The notes beneath the pieces were generated by a model. It saw only the letters and a list, made by a program, of their open reading frames with translations. It ran no database searches and was not told the DNA's origin. 43,668 nucleotides of DNA from Pseudomonadota bacterium (lineage in GTDB: Bacteria; Pseudomonadota; Gammaproteobacteria; Steroidobacterales; Steroidobacteraceae): contig JANXZZ010000125.1 in assembly GCA_025355245.1 (NCBI GenBank), positions 1-43,668 of the forward strand. Reading direction: 5' to 3'. Each line of letters opens with the position of its first letter. The first letter of the stretch is position 1. A program made the position numbers and the translations under genes. Shown here one piece after another: positions 1 to 8,265 of the stretch.

Positions 1-1
1 C

Positions 2-97
2 GCGAAGGCATTCGCCGGCGATCACCTGGCATACGATTCGGTCTTCCCTCCAGAGCGACTCGGCGTTGCGGCTGTTTTTGGCATCACACTTTCTTAA
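2..97 (+). CDS. 3' end of a gene cut by the window start
   Basis: An open frame runs from the window edge to a TAA stop at 95-97 and encodes 31 residues ending in ERLGVAAVFGITLS. The composition is protein-like, and the alternating hydrophobic end is reminiscent of the last strand of an outer-membrane barrel. It lacks the usual terminal aromatic residue, so no family is assigned. The repeat element that follows begins 3 bp after the stop. Too little is visible to say what the protein does. Confidence 0.4.
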   Translation, partial: AKAFAGDHLAYDSVFPPERLGVAAVFGITLS

Positions 98-99
98 AG

Positions 100-256
100 G
101 AATGCACATGGAGCGGGACTGGAGCTAATTGCCGATCTCCGAACGACAAAGGGCGGACCCACCGCGGCGGATCCGCCCGAACGTTACGAAACAGAACAAT
201 ACGACTCCCAACAAGATGGACTTGGCAACGCGACTCGCCTCTCAACTGAAGCAAAC
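100..256. repeat. Copy A of a duplicated 157-bp intergenic element
   Basis: This segment aligns without any gap to 4865-5021 in the same orientation. I count about 116 of 157 identical bases by hand (roughly 74%). The best-conserved blocks are the ACGTTACGAA core and the CGACTCCCA and TCAACTGAA stretches. Similarity fades outside the segment. It lies between the truncated gene at the window edge and the end of the convergent gene 314-880. Confidence 0.7.
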
Positions 257-313
257 ACTCGAACCGGTTCGTACGAGCGTCGCGCCCGCCTGCGGCGGCC
301 CGCGGGATACCAA

Positions 314-880
314 CTACTTCACGGGCGCCATCAGGTGCTGGTAAGGCGTCCCGGCCCACATGACGTAAGGAACGCTGGTGTCCGGATCCGCGGCTTTAGG
401 ATATTGGTTGTAGAAGCCCGCATCGGCGCCGACGACCATAATATGCGGACCCGTCTTGATCCAATGGTTCGCCGTGGTCGGCTTCTCCGCGTATGGATCG
501 ACGTTACTGGCATCGGTGCCACCGGCGAGCATGTACATCAAACCGACTTTGGCCGGCGGCGTCGTGTGTGTGACCCACGCATTTACCCAATCCATTGAAG
601 CCGCGTCCATGCACATGGCGGCGGGCCCGGGCACCGCCGGGTTGTCTGGCATGCAGGTAAATCCGTTCGTGCCCTTGCGTAGCGTGCGCATCTTACCGTC
701 CGCGCCCATCACGACGATTGTCGCACCCTTGGCCACAGACTCGGGCGCTGCGCTCATCGCACTCTTTATGAGTTCCGCGTCGGGTTTGGCCGGCTTGCCG
801 GCGTCGGCCACCGCGCCGAAAGCGACTACCATTGAGGCGAGTCCAAGAGCGACTTTGACGGCAACGGGTGTTGCACCCAT
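314..880 (-). CDS. Conserved exported hypothetical protein
   Basis: A 188-residue protein. I place the start at ATG 880 because AGGGAG lies seven bases upstream; a longer frame starting at 910 has no such site. The first 25 residues form a signal peptide (MGATPVAVKVALGLASMVVA, then GAVADA), so it should be periplasmic or secreted. The mature part contains GTNGFTCMPDNP, a second cysteine in AAMCMDAASMDW, and a C-terminal VPYVMWAGTPYQHLM block. I recognise this pattern from conserved proteobacterial hypotheticals without assigned function. No catalytic motif is evident. It ends facing the repeat element, and its promoter region is shared with the divergent tannase-like gene. Confidence 0.75.
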   Translation of the reverse strand: MGATPVAVKVALGLASMVVAFGAVADAGKPAKPDAELIKSAMSAAPESVAKGATIVVMGADGKMRTLRKGTNGFTCMPDNPAVPGPAAMCMDAASMDWVNAWVTHTTPPAKVGLMYMLAGGTDASNVDPYAEKPTTANHWIKTGPHIMVVGADAGFYNQYPKAADPDTSVPYVMWAGTPYQHLMAPVK

Positions 881-1377
881 GGTTATTCTCCCTGTCCGTT
901 GTAATGGCATCGGCGATTCAAAGCCGAAAGACCGACGCCCGTTGTTGGAAACGCGATCACGCGTAGCAAGCGCGCGTTACATCGGGACGTCAATACCTGC
1001 CCTCCATTCGGCATTCGTTGCGGTGCAACAGAATGCCACGCAGGCTTTCCTCGGCCTTCCACGATCGTTTGCGCACCGGGTTTGGGTGGGCGTTAGAGAT
1101 GCGAGCGTTCGGAGACGATACGCAGCGCGGGCGACCGGTTGACAGCGCGGCTTCACGAGCGCCGCTTTCAGTTCAACGGGATAGAATGCAACAGAGCTCC
1201 GCGCCAGATTCCAGTCAGCCTGCATCCGGTCACAAAGCGGGATTCCGTCGCGTAGGAATGGCCACGCTTGAGCGGGTCGCTCGCCGGCTTGTTGAAGTGT
1301 CCCCCACCATTGGGCTGAGTGTGGGGGAGGGCACGATGGTGACGGATGACCGCGAAACGAGTTCTTGGGAGCCGCCA
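881..1377. other. 497-bp divergent intergenic region
   Basis: This separates the exported hypothetical (minus strand) from the tannase-like gene (plus strand). An open frame continues upstream of the tannase start to 1018, but its composition is arginine-rich and unlike a signal peptide or an enzyme, so I treat it as non-coding. The only structure I see is the inverted repeat at 1300-1328. Confidence 0.5.
1300..1328. promoter_or_regulatory. 8-bp perfect inverted repeat upstream of the tannase-like gene
   Basis: TCCCCCAC at 1300-1307 is the exact reverse complement of GTGGGGGA at 1321-1328, with a 13-base spacer. It ends 49 bases before the ATG at 1378. It could be an operator for a dimeric regulator or a leader hairpin. 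No regulator gene is adjacent. Confidence 0.4.
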
Positions 1378-3039
1378 ATGCACACCGTGCAGAGTTGCCG
1401 CGTCACGTCTCCAGGCGTGATATGCGGCGTACTGTTGATGCTAAGCAGTCTCGATGGATTCGCTGCCGCCGCCCAAGATACGGCCTCGACGAATTCGCAA
1501 GAAGAGCACAATTGTTCGGCGCTGACCGGATTCGATCTGCAAGCCGTCCCCGGAGGTCCAGCGATCATTTTGTCGGCGCAGCTCGTCGATGTTCCGGAGG
1601 GCGGCTTGGCGCGATTCAGCCAAAGTGGCTATGCAGGCGCTGTCGCGCGCCATTTCGGTCCGATTCGTCGATACTGCGACGTCACGGGCTACGCGGCTCC
1701 GCAGAACAAGTTCGAGCTAAAACTGCCGCTGGCTGCCGATTGGAACCACAAGTTCTATTTTTATGCTTGCGGTGGCTTTTGCGGGTCGATCGTGACAGCC
1801 GCGGAAAATTTCGGGCTGGAGCGTGGCTATGCCTCCGCCACGGGAAATGGCGGTCACGACAGCGCCTTGGGCTTCGATGGAGTGTGGGCGGCGAACGCGC
1901 CTGAACTTCAGGCAGATTTCGGCTGGCGCAGCAATCACGTTGTTACCCTCATTACCAAAGCCATCACAGCACATTATTACGGAACGCCTATTCGGTTTTC
2001 CTACATGGCAGGTAACTCAAAGGGAGGCCAGGCGGTGCTGATGGAGGCGCAGCGCTTCCCGGAAGATTTCGATGGTTTGATGCCTAGCGCCCCCGTGTAC
2101 GACTACACGGGCCGAAACACGATCGCAGCGGCTTGGTTTGCAAAGGCCTTTAGCGACGGTCACGGCGGCTCAGTTCTCGACGACAAAGCGGCGCAAATCG
2201 TCCATAAGTCGGTGCTGCAGGAATGCGGCGCTCAGGCTGGCGTAGACGAGGGATTCGTCACCGACCCTCCTTCCTGCAAATGGCAGCCGGAGACAATCGC
2301 ATGTCACCCTGAAAGCAACGATCCAGACTGTCTGACACCGCGGCAAGTTCAGGCGGTCAAACGACTGATGACCCCGGCGACCAACTCGAAGGGTGTCGTG
2401 CTTTACGCATATCCCTACATTCCAGGAACAGAAACGCAGTGGACCGGTTGGAACTACTATGGCAAACCGAGCCCGCGGTTGCCGCCGCGGATCGCCAATT
2501 TGGACCTGCCCGCGCAACACGCGGGGTATTTGGCAGACGAAAAGGTGCGACTCAATATCGATGCGCTCTCTTTCGACTTTGACCGTGACCCAGCGACGCT
2601 ATCCCGATCGCGTCAGATATACGACGCAACCAGTTTTGATCTGCGCACCTTTAAGGCGCACGGCGGCCGACTTCTCATGTGGCACGGATGGGCGGACGGC
2701 GCGATCATGGCGACTTCATCAATTGGCTACTATGAGGGCGTGAGCAAGTTCATGGGTGGCCGCGCGCACACAGAAGACTTCTTTCGCCTGTTTCTTATTC
2801 CGGGGGTTCATCATGGCAGCGGCGGCCCCGGACTCACTGAATTCGACTCGTTCAGCGCCCTGGAAGACTGGGTCGAGAAAGGTCAAGCGCCTGAAAAGCT
2901 GATTGCCGGGCGAGTGGAGAACGGGACTGTTGAACGCACTCGTCCAATTTATCCGTACCCTGTAATCGCTCGTTATTCCGGGACTGGGGATCCGAAGGTG
3001 GAACACAGTTTTGTCCCGTTCGACCCCACAACGCGCTAA
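1378..3039 (+). CDS. Tannase/feruloyl esterase family hydrolase, exported
   Basis: A 553-residue protein starting at ATG 1378, with GGGAG six bases upstream. A signal peptide follows (hydrophobic VICGVLLMLSSLDGFAAAAQ). The family hydrolyses esters of phenolic acids such as gallate or ferulate, usually outside the cytoplasm. The serine nucleophile is Ser214 in AGNSKGGQ, the acid is probably Asp440 in WHGWADG, and the histidine is His479 in PGVHHGSGGPG. Family members normally have Cys directly before the serine and directly after the histidine, forming a disulfide that links the catalytic residues. Here these positions are Asn213 and Gly480, so both are lost together. Length and order of motifs otherwise fit. 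A decayed relative lies at about 7735-7880. Substrate unknown. Confidence 0.88.
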   Translation: MHTVQSCRVTSPGVICGVLLMLSSLDGFAAAAQDTASTNSQEEHNCSALTGFDLQAVPGGPAIILSAQLVDVPEGGLARFSQSGYAGAVARHFGPIRRYCDVTGYAAPQNKFELKLPLAADWNHKFYFYACGGFCGSIVTAAENFGLERGYASATGNGGHDSALGFDGVWAANAPELQADFGWRSNHVVTLITKAITAHYYGTPIRFSYMAGNSKGGQAVLMEAQRFPEDFDGLMPSAPVYDYTGRNTIAAAWFAKAFSDGHGGSVLDDKAAQIVHKSVLQECGAQAGVDEGFVTDPPSCKWQPETIACHPESNDPDCLTPRQVQAVKRLMTPATNSKGVVLYAYPYIPGTETQWTGWNYYGKPSPRLPPRIANLDLPAQHAGYLADEKVRLNIDALSFDFDRDPATLSRSRQIYDATSFDLRTFKAHGGRLLMWHGWADGAIMATSSIGYYEGVSKFMGGRAHTEDFFRLFLIPGVHHGSGGPGLTEFDSFSALEDWVEKGQAPEKLIAGRVENGTVERTRPIYPYPVIARYSGTGDPKVEHSFVPFDPTTR

Positions 3040-3362
3040 GGGTTGATTCGCCCGAACGTGATCGGCGCGATGCGCGGCTATGCAGCGGTGAATTCGGGAC
3101 CGTCGGCGCAGCGACACCTACGTTCGGACGTCCAAGGGTTAGAACTATGACTTCGGGCAAGCTTCGCTCGGATTGCCCGGCAAGCCACAGCACTGATCAT
3201 ACTGTTGCATGCGTCGCAGAAGCGATGCTGACCGAACGATAGTTGTCGTGCTGAGGTGCGACGCCCGCTTAGATCGGTTTATAACGCCGTTCCGTGCAGA
3301 TATTCGACGTGCAGCGCGATAGACTCGGCACTGTAGTTTGACGGGTCAACTTTGGAGACGTC
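3040..3362. other. 323-bp intergenic region
   Basis: Between the tannase-like gene and the YCII-like gene. I see no credible gene, strong hairpin or promoter here. Confidence 0.4.
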
Positions 3363-3728
3363 ATGAGCACAAACGATACCTATCTCGCGATATTCCTCGG
3401 TAGTAAGACGAGTCAGCGACGGATTGCGTGGGACGCGCTTCCCGAGGGAGAGCGTCGGGCAAAGGAACGAGAAGGCATGGTCGCTTGGCATGCCTGGGTC
3501 GATAAGCATCAGACTGCCATCGTTGCCATGGGTGGCCCGTTGGGAAAAACCAAAAAGGTGTCGCACGACGGCGCTCACGATGCTAGCAATCACATGGGCG
3601 CGTTCACGGTGGTCCGTGCAGCCTCCCACGAGGCTGCTGCAAAACTGTTCGTTAGTCATCCTCACTTCGCCATTTTCCCGGGTGATTCCATAGAAATCAT
3701 GCCCGTGTTGCCGATCCCGGGCCAATAA
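3363..3728 (+). CDS. YCII/DGPF-like small protein
   Basis: A 121-residue protein starting at ATG 3363. It resembles the YCII-related (DGPF) family of small cytoplasmic alpha-beta barrel proteins. Supporting features are an N-terminal YLAIFLG strand, a region around residues 55-68 with GGPLGKTKKVSHDG, a FTVVRAASHEAAAKLFVSHPHFA segment typical of the second half of the fold, and a final IEIMPVLPIPG strand. Members are often found with sigma factors or as stand-alone proteins, and most have no defined activity. It stands alone here, with more than 300 bp on both sides, so context gives no hint of function. Confidence 0.75.
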   Translation: MSTNDTYLAIFLGSKTSQRRIAWDALPEGERRAKEREGMVAWHAWVDKHQTAIVAMGGPLGKTKKVSHDGAHDASNHMGAFTVVRAASHEAAAKLFVSHPHFAIFPGDSIEIMPVLPIPGQ

Positions 3729-4173
3729 AGTCGGAAATGCCCCGCGGCTATAGAGCTGCCGGGCTGCAGACAGTCCCGGATCGGCTCCCGCTTGACCCGA
3801 AGGTCCGGGTACGCATCAGATTCGGGCAAATACTAGCGCTTTGACCGCGCAACTCCCTTGCGATCAGGCGCTGATTCCAGGCGGCCACTTCAAAGCCGCC
3901 CAGCCAAGCCTTTACTCCACCGGCCAGGTCAACATAAAGATGCTGCGTAGGTTATTGAAAAAGGCCAGCACGGACTTCTGGGATTTTGCCAGTGTTCGAA
4001 CCAGCGACGCGCGTGGGACTAACGAGTGCCTTTGGGAGACTTTGGCCACTCTTCCGCCTCCTGAAAGCTGCCGCTCGCATTCAGCAGTTCAGGGTCAAGA
4101 CCGGACTTACGCCGAAGGCAGCCGCCAGCCTGCTATAGCTGCCGGCCGTCCAGTCCAACTCAAGGTAGCCCGC
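3729..4173. other. 445-bp intergenic region
   Basis: An open frame extends upstream from the next gene to a TTG at 3841, but its residues do not resemble a domain and the downstream ATG begins a clear signal peptide. I therefore regard the region as non-coding. No regulatory element was recognised. Confidence 0.4.
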
Positions 4174-4689
4174 ATGAATACTCGCTTACTGCCAATGAAC
4201 TTGAAGCTTGTGACGCTGGCGTTTTGGCTCTTTGCATTTCCGCTAGTGAGTCTCGCGGTACCGGCATCTGCCTCATCGCCCGACGAAATCGAAGGAAAGG
4301 CCTACAGACTGGAGCGCGCGTACTTCGTAATGGTTCACGTGCCAGCAGCGGACGTCGATAAAGTCATGAAGTCCCTCGTTGGCGCGGTCGGCTTGGAGTA
4401 CGGCAAGTTCGACCAAGTGGCGTATATCGACGCACGGGGCCTTGAGCAGTTTCGTGCGCTGGCCGGCTCGAAGGCCGGCGCCCAAAGCCGTGCGACACGG
4501 GAACCGACGAGAGTTGTCAGTTTTTCTCTCACTCACGACACAGCACTGCTGCAAAAGGCGCTCGACGCGGTCTATGCTGCGCACGTTTACCAGGAGCCAG
4601 TGATCTACGTAAACGAGGTTTGGCGTACCCGCTCGACGAACCCTGACGAAAGCAATCCAAATCGCTGGTGGAACCAGAAGCCCAAGTGA
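4174..4689 (+). CDS. Exported CutA/NIF3-insert-like domain protein
   Basis: A 171-residue protein. I chose ATG 4174 because it starts a basic stretch followed by the hydrophobic segment LKLVTLAFWLFAFPLVSLAV, a signal peptide ending near ASA. The mature part matches the small CutA-like domain inserted in NIF3/YqfO proteins, also found alone: a YFVMVHVPAADVDKVMKSL strand-helix, GKFDQVAYID, a FRALAGSKAG turn, and the final AVYAAHVYQEPVIYVNEVW where family members have an AHPYEEP-type motif. Those relatives are cytoplasmic trimer-forming or metal-binding modules, so an exported version is unusual. The C-terminus is polar and asparagine-rich. Function unknown. Confidence 0.65.
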   Translation: MNTRLLPMNLKLVTLAFWLFAFPLVSLAVPASASSPDEIEGKAYRLERAYFVMVHVPAADVDKVMKSLVGAVGLEYGKFDQVAYIDARGLEQFRALAGSKAGAQSRATREPTRVVSFSLTHDTALLQKALDAVYAAHVYQEPVIYVNEVWRTRSTNPDESNPNRWWNQKPK

Positions 4690-4864
4690 CTGACTTGAAC
4701 TGCCCACCGCGGCCGGTCGCGACGGGCAGCTTCGAGTTAGTAGCCGAAGAACAAGCGCGCCCGCTCATCGAATGGGATGGCGAGCCGCGGGCAGCAATGC
4801 TGCGTTGCAACTACTTCGTACAATAGGTAGCACGTGAAATTGGCCGCGTTGTCGGCGCTTCGGA

Positions 4865-5021
4865 GAATGCACCGGGAGTGTGATTGGAACTGATCGCCGA
4901 CCTCCGCTCGAAAAGAACCGGACCCGCTGCCGCAGATCCACCCTAACGTTACGAACCGAGGCAGTGCGACTCCCAATATGATGGACGTGGGAGCGCCAAT
5001 CGGCGTTCAACTGAACTAAAC
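4865..5021. repeat. Copy B of the duplicated 157-bp intergenic element
   Basis: Gapless counterpart of 100-256, same orientation, about 74% identical by hand count. It lies in the 440-bp gap between the CutA-like gene and the amidohydrolase gene. The rest of that gap (4690-4864 and 5022-5129) shows no gene, only the inverted repeat at 5034-5058. Confidence 0.7.
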
Positions 5022-5033
5022 AGGACTTTCGCA

Positions 5034-5058
5034 GCACGCAAACGCTTGTTTTGCGTGC
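5034..5058. promoter_or_regulatory. 9-bp perfect inverted repeat before the amidohydrolase gene
   Basis: GCACGCAAA (5034-5042) and TTTGCGTGC (5050-5058) are exact reverse complements around a seven-base loop. The element sits 71 bp upstream of the ATG at 5130. That position suits an operator or an untranslated-leader hairpin. It is about 345 bp from the previous stop, so a terminator for that gene is less likely. Confidence 0.45.
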
Positions 5059-5129
5059 GGGACGGCTGTGTTTCAGAATGCGTTAGAACGTCTCCCTGCC
5101 CGACCCGTATCACTTAGAGGTTCCGTGCC

Positions 5130-6431
5130 ATGAAGACCATCGTTGTGGTTCTCGCCACGCTATTGATCGCGTGCCCGGCGGCTCGGAGTGCGCAGCCGCC
5201 GCTGCGGGCGAACGGCGAACGCGTCGTTCAGCACTTGATGGCTCTATCGGAATTCGGCAAGAACCCGCAAGGTGGAGTCAGCCGAGTCGCTTACACCGAC
5301 GCCGATCGTGCGGGACGTGAGTACGTCATGGGGCTGATGCGAGATGCCGGCCTCAAGGTCAGCATCGACACGGCCGGCAATCTGGTGGGTGAGCGCGCGG
5401 GCACCGACATCAAACTCAAGCCGATCGTCATCGGCTCGCACATCGACTCGGTTCCGGAGGGTGGCAACTATGACGGCGACGTCGGTTCGCTTTCCGCCGT
5501 CGAGCTGGCGCAGACGCTGAACGAGCATCACATCGCGATGCGCCACCCTTTGCAGGTGATCATATTCGAGAACGAAGAAGGGATCATGCTCGGCAGTACC
5601 GCCATCGGTCGGGGTCTCGATACGGCGCGGCTTAACTCCGTGTCGCAGAGCGGCAAGACCGTGCGCGATGGGGTCAGGTTTCTCGGCGGCGATCCCGAGC
5701 GGATCGCCGAATCGAAGCGTGTGCCCGGGAGCATCGAGGCCTACATCGAGCTGCACATCGAGCAGGGCGGAGTTCTCGATCAGGAGCATCTGCAGATCGG
5801 AGTAGTGGAGGGCATCGTCGGCATCGAGGACGCCGAGGTCACTGTGGAGGGCATCGCCAACCACGCCGGCACCACGCCGATGAATCAGCGACACGACGCC
5901 ATGCTGGCGGCGGCCCGCTTTGTCGAGATGCTCAACCGCGTTGTGACCGGGATCCCCGGCCGACAGGTCGGCACCGTAGGCTGGATTAAGGCGCAGCCGG
6001 GCGCATACAACGTGGTTCCCGGCCGAGTCACGCTTGGGATGGAGCTGCGCGATCTCGATGCCAAGCGCGTACAGGACATGTTCGAACAGATTCGCGCCGA
6101 GGCCGACGTGATCGGTCGCGCGAACGGCGCGACATTTCGGTTCGAGCAGCATTCGCTCAGCGCACCGGCCCTCACCGACCCGCGCCTGCAAGCGGTGATT
6201 GGCGAGAGTGCCAAGCGATTGGGGCTGTCGACGAAGCTCATGCCGAGCGGCGCGGGACACGACGCCCAGGAAATGGCGCACCTAGGACCGATCGGCATGA
6301 TTTTCATTCCGAGCGTCGGCGGTTTGAGTCACGCGCCCAAGGAGTTCTCGCGGCCCGAGGACATCGGCAACGGCGCGAACGTTCTGCTCAAGACGGTCCT
6401 AGGACTCGACCGGCCGGCCGAAGCGAATTGA
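5130..6431 (+). CDS. M20-family Zn amidohydrolase (carbamoylase/allantoate amidohydrolase type), exported
   Basis: A 433-residue metal-dependent hydrolase of the hydantoinase/carbamoylase branch of peptidase family M20. Relatives cleave N-carbamoyl amino acids, ureidopropionate or allantoate. Metal-site motifs are intact: His104 and Asp115 in GSHIDSVPEGGNYDG, Glu149/Glu150 in FENEEG, His209 in ELHIEQGG, and His401 in GGLSHAPKE. The dimerisation lid contains GIANHAGTTPMNQRHDA, and the C-terminal SGAGHDAQEM motif is also present. The protein starts at ATG 5130 with AGAGG upstream, and its first 20 residues (MKTIVVVLATLLIACPAARS) are a signal peptide, whereas characterised relatives are mostly cytoplasmic. 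The substrate cannot be decided from sequence. It is flanked by non-coding DNA and appears monocistronic. Confidence 0.9.
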   Translation: MKTIVVVLATLLIACPAARSAQPPLRANGERVVQHLMALSEFGKNPQGGVSRVAYTDADRAGREYVMGLMRDAGLKVSIDTAGNLVGERAGTDIKLKPIVIGSHIDSVPEGGNYDGDVGSLSAVELAQTLNEHHIAMRHPLQVIIFENEEGIMLGSTAIGRGLDTARLNSVSQSGKTVRDGVRFLGGDPERIAESKRVPGSIEAYIELHIEQGGVLDQEHLQIGVVEGIVGIEDAEVTVEGIANHAGTTPMNQRHDAMLAAARFVEMLNRVVTGIPGRQVGTVGWIKAQPGAYNVVPGRVTLGMELRDLDAKRVQDMFEQIRAEADVIGRANGATFRFEQHSLSAPALTDPRLQAVIGESAKRLGLSTKLMPSGAGHDAQEMAHLGPIGMIFIPSVGGLSHAPKEFSRPEDIGNGANVLLKTVLGLDRPAEAN

Positions 6432-6709
6432 AGCACCGCCGACACGCAGCCCCGACTTCGGTCCCCGCGCGTCGGCACCCCGATCCATTGTTCCTATCGA
6501 GGTAACCTTTAATGAACGATATTCGCGACTAGGGCGCGCCGATCCATCGATGCAACCGACCTCACCTGCACCGGCCGATAGTCGATGACGATGAGCGCTG
6601 ACTTCTAAGGCGTCAGCAGATGGTCTTTCGCGGGATCGCGAATGGGTTGGCTCGTCATGCATGTCTCCCGAGTTGCGTCTTCAGACTAGCACCGGGTCCG
6701 CGTGGCGAC

Positions 6710-7096
6710 CTACCGGCGTTTAGACCCCGGCGGCTTCCGGATCGAGAAGAACAGCTGACGATGTTCGCCAGCTCGCAAAATCGTCGCTCGCTCGAGCGCG
6801 ACCAGGACGTACAGGATGTTTAGCGCCACCAGGCTTCCAGAAATGTGCTTCGTCCTGCGGGCTGCAGAGCGAACATCTTTGGCGGTCACACCGCTCCGCC
6901 CGCCCAGGCGCGATTGCACGTACTGCACCGCCTTCTGATCGACGACGTTGAAATAGCCGGATCCCTTGCGGGCTTTCGATCGCGCGAACGATAAAACAAA
7001 GAAGTAATCCTTCGCCTCGAACACGTGATAGGTCTGGCGTACCGCCACGACCCGACCCTGATAAGTGAGCCCCTGCTGAAGCTTTCTGATATTCAC
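6710..7096 (-). CDS. Small basic hypothetical protein
   Basis: A 128-residue protein beginning at GTG 7096, with AGGAG seven bases upstream, which is the main support for the start. The sequence is basic and protein-like: a beta-rich N-terminal half (GLTYQGRVVAVRQTYHVFE, then YFFVLSFARS), a GSGYFNVVDQKAVQYVQSRL segment, and a helix-rich second half with GGRSGVTAKDVRSAARR followed by SLVALNILYVLVALERA. The second half might be a DNA-binding or protein-interaction helix bundle, but I do not recognise a named family. It lies alone between the amidohydrolase gene and a long region of decay. Confidence 0.6.
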   Translation of the reverse strand: MNIRKLQQGLTYQGRVVAVRQTYHVFEAKDYFFVLSFARSKARKGSGYFNVVDQKAVQYVQSRLGGRSGVTAKDVRSAARRTKHISGSLVALNILYVLVALERATILRAGEHRQLFFSIRKPPGSKRR

Positions 7097-8265
7097 GCGC
7101 TTGCTCCTGTCACATCCGGATCTCTCGTTCTGAATCGGTGCGAAGTAGAGCGGACGACCGGGAACTTGAGCGACGGGACATCGAGGCTATTGCGGCGTCC
7201 GCCGGGTCCAAGGATACGCGGGAGACGTCTGTCCCGCGGCTCTAAACTGCCGCCGGGAGCCGGCCCGTCACGGCCTCCTCATTCGTAGAGGGCTCACAGC
7301 GGTGTCGCGGCGTTCTCGAAGGCCTGGGGGCTAGCGCGGCCATCCCCGCAGAGACGGAACAGTTTCTCGGCGGCCTTCCCAGGATTCAAGCGCGCTGGCT
7401 TGTAGGCACGCGCGGTTCGGAAAGCTTAACGCAGCACCACTCGGCGATGAGTTCCGCCGGACATTTCTAAATTTCGTTCAGCGCGGGGTGCTTTCGGGGG
7501 CGGCCGACGAGCGGCCGGCGCGATCCGCGCCCCGGTTCGTGACGTAATGAGGCTAGTTTTGCTGGCGCCAGCGCGAGAGTCCGGGTACGTACGGCCGCTT
7601 CACCCGCTGAACAGCCTGTTAAATATAATGAATCGGGAGGCCGCCGGTGCACCGCAGCGAACCGCGGACAATAGACAGTGGGTAGAGATGGAACAATTCG
7701 CGGGCGTCGTTAGGCGGGCGTCGATGGGGGGCTGGTGACCGATCCGCCTTCCTGCAAGTGGCAGCCAGACGTGATCGCGTGCCTCCCCGGGGGGGGGCAG
7801 CGACCCAGAGTGCCTCACGCCACCGCAGGTGGCCGCGATCGGGCGCCTGTTGAACCACATACGGCTCACGACGATCATCGGGCCGGCGGAGGCCGGCGAC
7901 GCGGAGTGTCGATCAAGTTCCGCAGAAGTGCTCGATGACCAGCCCCCCGTCTTGCCTTGCGGCGGTGAGCACGCGGGATGCCGGCCGACAAGGGCGAGTA
8001 CAATTGGCCAAATCATCAATGTCCGCGTCTTGGCATGTACGAGGATCCGTTTCTGGAAGTCATCGAACGGGAACTCCGCTGGCCGCGCGCTCGAAGCCAT
8101 GCAGGCGCCACAACACAGCCTCGGTGCCGCGGCGCCACAGCCCACCCGCGATCAACTCGTCGGCATCTTTCGCAAGATCACATCGCTCCTCCGGTGACTT
8201 TCGGCCGTTGCTCGTCGATTTCGTGAGCTGAGACCCTGAACAATTCCGCCGCGCCGGCGCGATGG
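7097..8265. other. 1.17-kb gene-poor region with gene remnants
   Basis: No intact gene is convincing on either strand. It contains the tannase remnant at 7735-7880. Around 7978-8080 there is another short protein-like stretch (GEYNWPNHQCPRLGMYEDPF) that I cannot assign. The region looks like DNA left by deletion and decay. Confidence 0.5.
7735..7880 (+). pseudogene. Frameshifted fragment of a tannase/feruloyl esterase gene
   Basis: Translation from 7735 gives VTDPPSCKWQPDVIAC, nearly identical to VTDPPSCKWQPETIAC in the intact tannase-like protein (encoded near 2260-2302). At a run of nine or so G bases around 7789-7798 the frame is lost. The next frame then continues with DPECLTPPQVAAIGRLL, matching DPDCLTPRQVQAVKRLM of the intact gene. 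Similarity stops soon after, and neither the catalytic serine nor the histidine region is present. It is a remnant of a second, diverged family member rather than a recent partial copy. Confidence 0.75.

Noticed and set aside
151-178. GGGCGGA...TCCGCCC hairpin inside repeat copy A
   Set aside because: Not preserved in copy B, so not evidence for a conserved RNA structure or terminator.
1018-1377. Long N-terminal extension of the tannase-like protein
   Set aside because: Arginine-rich and unlike any domain; the internal ATG 1378 has a ribosome site and begins a signal peptide.
7624-7629. TATAAT hexamer as a promoter
   Set aside because: No matching upstream hexamer at the right spacing and no intact gene downstream.
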